Shown piece by piece: positions 56,838 through 64,000 of a stretch of DNA of 64,000 bases (the stretch's first letter is position 1; the number at the start of each line of letters is the position of its first letter). The position numbers and the translations under genes were made by a program. The DNA is from Letharia columbiana (Eukaryota; Ascomycota; Lecanoromycetes; Lecanorales; Parmeliaceae): NCBI RefSeq assembly GCF_014066305.1, contig NW_023501040.1, positions 62,001 to 126,000 of the forward strand. The letters are read 5' to 3'. Under the pieces are notes generated by a model. The model made no database searches. It was not told where the DNA came from and saw only the letters and a program-made list of their open reading frames with translations.

Positions 56838-57294
56838 ATGCCTGTCCACCCATCTGAAGAAGAAGCGCCTTCGGGCATATTCGAGAAAATCGCGAAGGAT
56901 CCGTCCTCGGCATCGGAGTCAACAGCCAGCGATCACGGTAGGTAGCTTTTCGGCTTACTCCTTTTCTGTCTGCTATTCCAACTCAATTCGCAACGCGTGC
57001 TAGAGAGCACAGGCTCTTGTCCCATGTCACCCTCGACGTGTCCTATCCGACTTCCAAGATGGATTACTGACTCGGACTCTGGTAGAGCATCATGAGAACG
57101 AGCACACTCCAGGCAAAGCGTCCGCTCAAGATCATCAATCCAAAGGTCCTGCGATCCCCATGAACATGAGCGGTATGTCGCCAACCCGGCATTGCGGGCG
57201 AATGCGGTGGCTAATTGCTCATGACATTCCAGACATGCCACCAAAGGCTAGCAAGGAGGAGTTGAAGGCTCGTTCCGAGGAGCTCAACCCGTAA
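56838..57294 (+). CDS. 82-residue conserved-looking small protein of unknown function
   Basis: Three exons: 56838-56937, 57086-57172 and 57233-57294. The start reads MPVHPSEEEAPSGIFEKIAK and the end KEELKARSEELNP-stop. The protein is hydrophilic, His/Glu/Lys-rich and probably disordered, with no membrane segment. I recall short fungal proteins that share SGIFEKxAKDP, QDHQxxGP and KEELKAxxEELN, without any known role. The reading frame is kept across both introns, which supports the model. Confidence 0.65.
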
Positions 57295-57604
57295 GGTGAC
57301 ACTTCCTTCTCATATGTTGGTTCGGTTTCTGGTTTTGTCGAAGGCGATGCTGACGCTTACGCAGGCGACAGATACCCCAAGAGAAGATATGAAGCGGTGT
57401 ATCCCCTTAGGCCTGAGGCTTTCAGAAAAGCAACCAGGTGGATGTTCATAGCATGGAAGTCTCGATGGCGCCGGAAAGGGTAACCTAGCATGTCCGTAAA
57501 TGGATCATCTTCCTCCATTCTCTGTGTTCAAGCCTTCTCAAAGATGACTATTCGATTTTGATCATGCCGTATGGTGTCATTGCCGGTTCCTGCTGTTGAT
57601 CGTA
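57295..57604. other. intergenic between convergent genes
   Basis: 310 bases. Nothing recognised. Confidence 0.4.
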
Positions 57605-58228
57605 CTATGGATGACGAGGGTAGCGACCACAAGTCTTCAAGATTTTGTCCACCACCAGCCCTGCCTGCCTCTGCACCTCCGTGAAGCTCCTTGCAATACT
57701 ATCATGCAGGATCTGAACATCGACCGTGCCTATCAGAGCCTCCGGTACATACTCCATTGTCACATTACTTGGCCTACTGTTCGATTCTGATCCTTTCATT
57801 GTACCGGCATCTGGATCCACCAGTCTTCTCCCATTCCTGTGGAATCCTCTCATTCTCAGAGCCCCTGTCACGGCTTGGTCAACTCTCCTTGTTGCCCAGC
57901 TTCTAACAACCCTCTTCTTCTGCATCGGATTGCTTGTGAAATTTATCCATAAGCCCTCCTGGCGCTCATCGTATCGGCCGTCTAGAATGGCCTTGCATCT
58001 CTTTCGCGTGGGCAAGTAGAGAACATGCGACCGGTCGTTTAAAATCTTGTGGGCGTTATGTGAGATCTTGTGCTTTGGAGATATAGAGACCCGGCACACA
58101 GTTAGGGATCGTATGGAGAGCAAAGGGGGATGACCGCGCGCGTCAATAGTCTTCGTCTCTAGAGTCCTCCGAGTCCCATAATTGAGCAAATACGCGCTTG
58201 CTAGGGTTGCACGACCGGGTCGAAGCAT
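57605..58228 (-). CDS. 207-residue protein, possibly mitochondrial, unknown function
   Basis: Intronless frame from an ATG at 58226-58228. The first ~25 residues (MLRPGRATLASAYLLNYGTR) are basic and lack acidic residues, as in a mitochondrial presequence. The rest is rich in Arg and Lys (LPTRKRCKAILDGRYDERQ; VVRSWATRRVDQAVTGALRMRG, both in part) and could be RNA-associated, ending with a helix VDVQILHDSIARSFTEVQRQ. No family was recognised. The plus strand carries shorter frames with less protein-like composition, so this strand is preferred. RIP-like DNA begins about 150 bp upstream. Confidence 0.5.
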   Translation of the reverse strand: MLRPGRATLASAYLLNYGTRRTLETKTIDARGHPPLLSIRSLTVCRVSISPKHKISHNAHKILNDRSHVLYLPTRKRCKAILDGRYDERQEGLWINFTSNPMQKKRVVRSWATRRVDQAVTGALRMRGFHRNGRRLVDPDAGTMKGSESNSRPSNVTMEYVPEALIGTVDVQILHDSIARSFTEVQRQAGLVVDKILKTCGRYPRHP

Positions 58229-58372
58229 GACTTGGAATCAGATCCCTCATTGTATAAGAACAACAGGTTCTGAATGCGAGAAGACAGTCACAACACTCTG
58301 CCTTTCGCCATACGCGCTAGGGGGTGGGCGGGTCGCCGCCGCTGAGTCAACCGCCACCCCAGTGGGTCCTTT

Positions 58373-58942
58373 AACCTCGAACGCTGTATTATACCGGAGG
58401 TATTGGCCGGTATAGCTATATTTTCTAATTAGTAAGAGATTCCTATAAAAGGGGACTATCTTCTACTATATCCTCTTTATACCTCGCAATTATCCTCTTA
58501 TACCTTCTAAACTCCGCTTTATTAAATCTTCGCGTAATCCCCTCTTATATAGCCTTAATATCGTCTTCTCCGTATTCGTTAGTCCTTGGGGCTTCAGGAT
58601 ATTTAAAGTTAAATTAATACGGTAACAACCCGGGGGCAATCGACCGATTTTAACGACGACTTTTACCTCTAATATAGAAAGGGATAATAACGATAGCGAC
58701 GGCGAATGAGTGGGCCCGTATTCTAACGCGTCTAGATTATCGTTATCGAAATTATTGGCGCAAGTCACTCGTTTACCAGCCCTCTGATTCCACTAAATAT
58801 GAAGTTATTTACATACATCTACATAGCTTTGACTTGATTAGCTTGCGTATTACCTCACATAGCAACGACACGCTAGGCATTCACTATTTAGCCGGATCTC
58901 AGGTGACTACATTGTGATGCCGAGTGGCTGAAACCTCGAACG
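58373..58942. repeat. RIP-like degenerate segment bounded by an 11-bp direct repeat
   Basis: AACCTCGAACG occurs at 58373-58383 and 58932-58942. The part 58384-58790 has very few CA and TG dinucleotides and many TA steps, although its C+G content is not extreme. That is the composition expected after repeat-induced point mutation of a once normal sequence. A broken minus-strand frame (58768-58490) may be a leftover of a coding element. Whether the 11-bp repeat is a target duplication is uncertain. Confidence 0.45.
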
Positions 58943-59009
58943 ACTCCCAGCCCCTCCTCTTCTTTAAACGGCCGGACCTCTTAGCGTCTATTAAAGATCT
59001 TTGCTGCGT

Positions 59010-59400
59010 GCTAAGTAATTTCTTTTAATTAACATTTAGTCTTATTATTGATATTAGTAATTTTTAAGTTTATTAACTTATCTTTTAATATCGACTTAAC
59101 TTTTAATTATAGTATTTTTTTATAAGATTTATATAATAATTTTAATAATTTTTATAAGATAATAAATATTTCTTTTATGACGCTAATATTAGATAATAAT
59201 AATATCTTTTTCTTAATGTTATTATAATATATATTTTTTACTTATTTTTTTTATTAGTTTTCTTTATGATTTTTTATAATATACTCCGCTTATTTTATAA
59301 ATCTTTTATTAATATATTAGTTTTTGGGGTATTTTGGTTTTTTTAATTACCTTATAATCTCAGACCTTTAAATACGCTATAATTTTTGCATTCTGTATAC
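59010..59400. repeat. extremely AT-rich island upstream of eIF1A
   Basis: About 390 bases of nearly pure A/T with long T and A runs and almost no coding potential. It ends about 100 bp before the eIF1A start codon. The abrupt edges set it off from flanks of ordinary composition. Likely a heavily mutated repeat relic. Confidence 0.65.
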
Positions 59401-59498
59401 CCCAGTGACCCCACCAAACATCTATAAATTTGCAACCACCGCAACTTCTGGCCCAAAAGCACTTGTGACCACTCCAAACACAACCAGACGAAGTCAAT

Positions 59499-60173
59499 AT
59501 GCCCAAGAACAAGGGAAAAGTAAGACGCTCCTTCTCACAGCCACCGGAGGCCCCATATGCCCGCTCAGACTCAACATGAAGGGCAGGATGGTTTGACTGA
59601 CTTGTACCTCAGGGTGGTAAAAATCGACGTCGTGGAAAGAACGAGAATGACAATGAGAAGCGCGAACTGACCTTCAAAGAAGAAGGCCAAGGTACTTCTC
59701 CGCATTGCCTCGCCACTGCTATTCTACCGCTTCAGTTTTCTAACCACATCCTCACCTCTTCCAGAATACGCCCAAGTTATAAAAATGCTCGGCAACGGCC
59801 GTCTCGAAGCCCTCTGCTTCGACGGCGAAAAGCGCCTCGCACATATCCGCGGCAAGCTCCGAAAAAAGGTCTGGATCAACCAGGGCGACATAATACTTCT
59901 ATCCCTCCGAGACTACCAAGACGAGAAGGGGGATGTCATACTCAAGTACAGTGCGGATGAGGCGAGAAGTCTGAAGGCATATGGGGAGCTGCCGGAGACG
60001 GCCAAGATTAACGAAACGGATACGTACGTGCCAGCCTTCTTCGCTTTGGGCAAAGAGATGCTGACATATCGTATTTTAGGTATGGTCATGAGGGTGTGGA
60101 TGACAATGTTGAGTTCGACGAAGATCGGGACAACAGCAGTGATGAAAAGGATATTGATGTTGATGAGATATGA
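59499..60173 (+). CDS. TIF11: translation initiation factor eIF1A
   Basis: Four exons: 59499-59519, 59613-59691, 59765-60023 and 60080-60173, giving 150 residues. eIF1A binds the A site of the 40S subunit and promotes scanning and start-codon choice. The basic N-terminal tail [19 protein letters not shown] is followed by the OB fold ([60 protein letters not shown]). The tail is acidic and ends DIDVDEI, as in nearly all eukaryotic eIF1A proteins. The last intron (60024-60079) must be removed to reach it. The gene lies right next to an AT-rich island. Confidence 0.96.
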
Positions 60174-60521
60174 GCGGGCTAGATGGTGCATGCATGCTGG
60201 TGTTCGTACGGTTGCGTTCCTTTAGTGGTGCCACACCCTCAACGCATATGCAACACGGCCTGTACTCGTCATGACGACAAGCGAGGCGTGGTTTGAAGAG
60301 AAAGTTGCGTATTGCACAGGGACAGGCATGATCTTCGGCTTCTCAAAAATACATGGCCTTTTTCATTTCGCTGTCCACCTCACGACGCTATGCTGGATAC
60401 AAATGCTCAAAGATTTCTGAATCGTATTCCCTTTGACCTGGGGTTCCTCTGCTGTATCCAGCTCATGAGCGCCCACAATGCAGAACGCCAGTCATTCCAT
60501 CCTAGCCATGCTATTCTGCAC
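60174..60521. other. intergenic between convergent genes
   Basis: 348 bases between eIF1A and the leftward XPF gene. Nothing recognised. Confidence 0.4.
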
Positions 60522-63500
60522 TCAATCTTCCAGCACACTCCTATTGAAGAATCTGTAAACTTGCCGTCCTGCCTCTTTTCCAACCATTACGTCAAGCTCT
60601 TCTTCCGTCAGGTTACTGACATCTGCTAAGTCTCCAACTTCGAGGGTGATTCGCGAGAGGTTCTTCTCGGTCATGCCGGGCACCGCTCTCAGCATATCCT
60701 GCGGCGTCTGGTTGAAGCTCTGATCGCTTGGATCCTCGCCAGCAATGAGGCCGATCTGCACCGCTTTGATAGGATCTGGCTCTTCCTGCTGCTTCTTCAG
60801 CTCGTCGAAGATCTCCGCGGTTTGGTATGGTGAGGATGACCAGATGATCTTCAGGCGGGGAAAGGCAAGTGTAAGAAGTGCAAGTTTAGACTGCAAATCT
60901 TGCGGATTGTTGGCTGTACTGAGCGTCGTGGTGTGATCCGTACCGAATGTGTCGAGTGTAAAAGACTTGTTCTGGTCAAATTCAATAAGAAGCATCGGAT
61001 ACTTATAGTGTTGGAGCATCGTCTCTGCTTGGTTAAAGAGGCGTCCGTTCTTGAATGAGGAAATGAGGTCTCGCACGCTTTTCCGCTCAATGCATATGTA
61101 GGGAGTGAGCACATAGTCGGCAACTGTGAGCATACAAGGGACGACGACATTGGAGCGACCGTGCAGAAGGGAGGGGAGAGAGGAGCGGAATTCGCGGACA
61201 TCGACGACAATGCGGGGAGGTTCAGCAGTGGCAGCCAGGCGACCACCGCCTGCGATGCGTGTGTTTACAGTACGAAGGAATTGTTCTTGGGGGTCCGACG
61301 GCGCAGTGCCGTCCAGCGTAATGGTTACGGCCATGTTCTGCGAGCCGATTAGCGATTGAAGTCAACGAGACCGTGACACTGAAACCTCCATACTCCTTTT
61401 TCTTTGATGAGTCTTGTGAAAGCGTCCTTCTCTTTTCTAACCGCGCTGAGGTACCGCTGCTCTTCCACAGAGCCTCCGTAATACATGAAGTACACTCGGA
61501 CGTTACGATCATCATGCGAGCTCCTGTAGACCTCCACTCTCCGGATGAATGCAGCATCAGGCTCGTACATGACCACGTATCTTGGTCGCACTTCTTCGAG
61601 AACATGCTCGTCCATGTCACCATCATAGGGATGAACAACTACTAGATCGCTCATCTCGTAAAGCTCGAAGTAGTCTTCCATGTCGTCCAAAGAGTCTATC
61701 GCGACTTCATCCTTCTGTGCGCCATCCGCGTCGGTTGGTTGTATGTCTGCCAAAAGCATTGCTACTTGGGACTCTCTGTCCTCCGCCATTTGCAGACTGC
61801 TATTGTCAGGTCTGCCGCCACCAAAAGCTGCGGACGAGCCACCTCTGACTCTTCTCCGCTTGTTCGGTGGGCCCTTGCCTCGATATCCGTCGGCACCTCT
61901 CTGGTCAGTGAAACCCTCGAGGACCTTCTGATTCTCTGTAAAGAGCGAGGCGCTGACTCGAGCGAAATCTTTCTTCCAATTGAGATAATTCCTCAATTTC
62001 CTTCTCATCATGAACGTCGCAGAGGCTTTTACCTCGGCATCACCGTCTGCCGCGTCATCTTCGTTCGTTTGCTGCGGACGAACGTGCATGTTCTGCAAGA
62101 ACTCTCGAAGTTGACGGCACGTCCCTTGATCCGAACACATAATGAGAATGGTCCCGCTTGAGTCATCTCGTATGCCAGGATTGAAGTATGCATCACGCTC
62201 AATCTCCTCGAGTATGTCGGCCAGCAGTGCCCATTTTGGCTGCTCCTCAAGTACGGGACGAAGTGAGTCTGGCAAAGCACCCGAGGCTTCAGGAACCTCT
62301 CCATCGATGGGCTTACCAGTATACACTCTGCGCTTTGCGGTTTCAAACATCGTATTAGCCGCGTCGAGAAACAACCACGGCGATTGATTCTGACGATTTG
62401 AGCCCGGTGGCGGCTGATGGGCAGCCAAGATCGTGTCCAGGTACTTATTGAATGAGACTGCATCATAAGTGAGGAGCGCATGTAGTATACCCCGTAAAAC
62501 ACTGAGATCGTTCACGATCTGTCTTGTTCTGTAGCTCACTCGATGCCATATCGGGTCCAACTGTCTCCGCACGATAACATCAAAATTCTTGTGCAGCGCA
62601 CTGTCTAGCGTCCAGTCATCCAATTCCAACCCTGTGTCCGCCTTTCGGAGCTCGCCAATGCTGACTTCAACACATTCGAGTATAGCATGTTGGATATCTC
62701 GCATCCCATCTGTCATGGGCACCTCAAGCTCGATAACTTCCGCTTTCTTGCGACCCTCAAGCGACTTAGCTACAGTGACATGGAAACGTGGCCAGAGAGA
62801 AGGTTTTCTGAGGAAGAGGTTGCGCATCATCGATGCAAGAGGCGCAAAGCCAGTGGTGAACGGTTCAGGATTGTCGGAGAATGCTTTGAGAAAGCCGGCC
62901 TTGTTCATTTGGCGGTAGATACGGATGATGAAGGCTTCGATGGACGTGGCAATGACCCTTGGCTACTGTCAGATCTGGAGCAGCACTTCGATGGGCTCCC
63001 ATACCTCTCAGAGTGAAGCACCACGAGCCCCGTAACGGTCTCAGGACTCAGCAACTCTAGATAGTCAGCCCCGTCCCTACTCCTTCTGTCCAAGAGCCGT
63101 ACTCGACAGTAGGTCAACCACCAATATTCGAGAGGTAATGCTGAATATTCCCCCATGCGAATACATTCTTTCCCTACCGCCCATCAGCCCTTTTCCCCTT
63201 TCGGGCAATGCCTGAGGGCAAAATACCTCATCCCTACACTCATCATATCCGTATTGACCTGGCTCAGCCCCCTCGCCGCTGGGGTCTTGCTGATAGCAGC
63301 ATGTTCCGCTAGCGCTTCACCAATCCAACCATTTTCTCTCTCATCCGCCCCCACAACAACAACCAGATTGCTTCCGATGGCATCGTAGGAGTGGAGTAGA
63401 TTGGTGACTACCCGCAACAAGCCCAGGCCGCGGGCAAGTATGACGAGTTCATCCTCGTTGCGAAGCTCTGAGAAGCAGTCCTGCTGGTACTCAAGCGGTA

Positions 63501-63540
63501 ATGACAATTTCACGGGGGGCTTCGCAGTTTCGGAGGGCAT
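60522..63540 (-). CDS. RAD1: XPF/Rad1 structure-specific DNA repair endonuclease
   Basis: Five exons: 63540-63227, 63173-63103, 63056-63005, 62957-61394 and 61337-60522, giving 938 residues. XPF pairs with ERCC1/Rad10 and cuts 5' of lesions in nucleotide-excision repair and in some recombination. The N-terminal helicase-like part opens LPLEYQQDCFSELRNEDELV and includes GLGLLRVVTNLLHSYDAIG, FLKAFSDNPEPFTTGFAPL and LFLRKPSLWPRFHV. The C-terminal ERCC4 nuclease has VVDVREFRSSLP (~712) and the metal-binding IERKSVRDLISSF (~750). It ends with a tandem HhH region (MLRAVPGMTEKNLSRI). The short early exons rebuild the family text RERMYSHGGIFSITSRILVV and SPETVTGLVVLHSER. Intron 3 uses an AAG acceptor. 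Confidence 0.95.
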
Positions 63541-64000
63541 CTGAATCTCTCACCGAGTCCTGCGGGAGATCAAGAACGTTGAGAATGGAAGATCAAAAAT
63601 ATGTCTGCAAGACGAAGTGTAGACGGAGTTGATATGGCTGAGCGCGCTCTTACGGTAGAGAACTTCTAGCGTACCTCGGTATGCACAAAACGTTAGATTA
63701 GGCGTATCTTTACTTGTAAGATTAATTAGCAATGTGGATATTTCATCATGGTGGACAGCAATTCTAGTAGCAAGCGGAGAACAGTTTTTTCACCATGGAC
63801 CGCCACTTGAATGTTAAAACTACTATTCAACAAATACGTTATTATGTCACATAGTGATAACGAATCGGAGCTATTGGAGGCCCGAAGGAGGAGGGGGCTT
63901 TGGAGGCTTTGGAGGACATGGACGAAGCGTTGGACTATTAGTCGGACTAGGTAGATAATCTTTGAAAAGAGCCTAGAATAGGACGCTGAGGGGCGCCGAA
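63541..64000. other. upstream of XPF to window edge
   Basis: 460 bases with no credible gene. A GGAGGxTTTGG-type Gly-like short repeat lies at 63890-63925 but is not in a supported frame. Confidence 0.4.

Noticed and set aside
1..64000. Secondary-metabolite cluster, CRISPR array, prophage or bacterial operon
   Set aside because: No PKS, NRPS or terpene enzyme, no spaced direct repeats, and all genes are typical intron-bearing ascomycete genes.

Overview
The window is nuclear DNA from a filamentous ascomycete (Pezizomycotina). The genes are interrupted by many short introns (mostly 46-150 bp) with GT-AG ends and CTGAC/CTAAC-like branch sites. The recognisable proteins are typical of ascomycetes: the Chs5 exomer subunit, an RID-type cytosine methyltransferase, a membrane-bound aldehyde dehydrogenase of the Msc7 type and a 7-TM RGS protein. 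I cannot fix the class or genus from the sequence alone. No tRNA, rRNA, CRISPR array, plasmid or bacterial feature was seen. All exon structures were worked out by hand from reading frame and splice signals.

Layout. 0-5 kb: the 5' part of an MFS transporter, a membrane-anchored SGNH hydrolase-like gene with a GC-AG intron, and an Mpv17/PMP22 gene. A 262-bp terminal-inverted-repeat element then lies in the divergent promoter shared with a fatty-acyl-CoA synthetase (4.9-7.1 kb). 8-12 kb: three housekeeping genes on the plus strand, eL14, NAC-alpha (EGD2) and ATP synthase subunit d (ATP7). 12.7-19.7 kb: three unfamiliar genes that appear to share a helical N-terminal repeat. Two are neighbours on the minus strand, one intact and one full of stops and frameshifts. 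20-27 kb is gene-poor, with one weak two-exon model and a Ser-rich gene. 27-34 kb: SRP receptor alpha and YIF1 from a divergent promoter, then a 7-TM RGS protein. 35.4-42 kb: a second copy of the inverted-repeat element, CHS5, and an RID-like DNA methyltransferase.

43-57 kb: an ADE4 pseudogene, an HhH-GPD DNA glycosylase, an F-box-like gene with an AT-rich insertion bounded by 14-bp direct repeats just upstream, a tiny probably myristoylated protein, an Msc7-like aldehyde dehydrogenase containing a 7-nt microexon, a damaged Sulfotransfer_4-type gene, and a small conserved-looking protein. 57.6-64 kb: a probable mitochondrial protein of unknown role, AT-rich and RIP-like DNA, eIF1A, and the XPF/RAD1 nuclease.

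The window shows no biosynthetic cluster. Its most coherent theme is genome defence and its consequences. It holds an RID-type methyltransferase, whose Neurospora counterpart is needed for repeat-induced point mutation. It also holds several pieces of DNA that look like duplicated or inserted sequence decayed by C-to-T changes: two pseudogenes, at least two AT-rich islands and a pair of MITE-like elements. Two DNA-repair enzymes (glycosylase and XPF) lie in the same window, though nothing shows that they are co-regulated.
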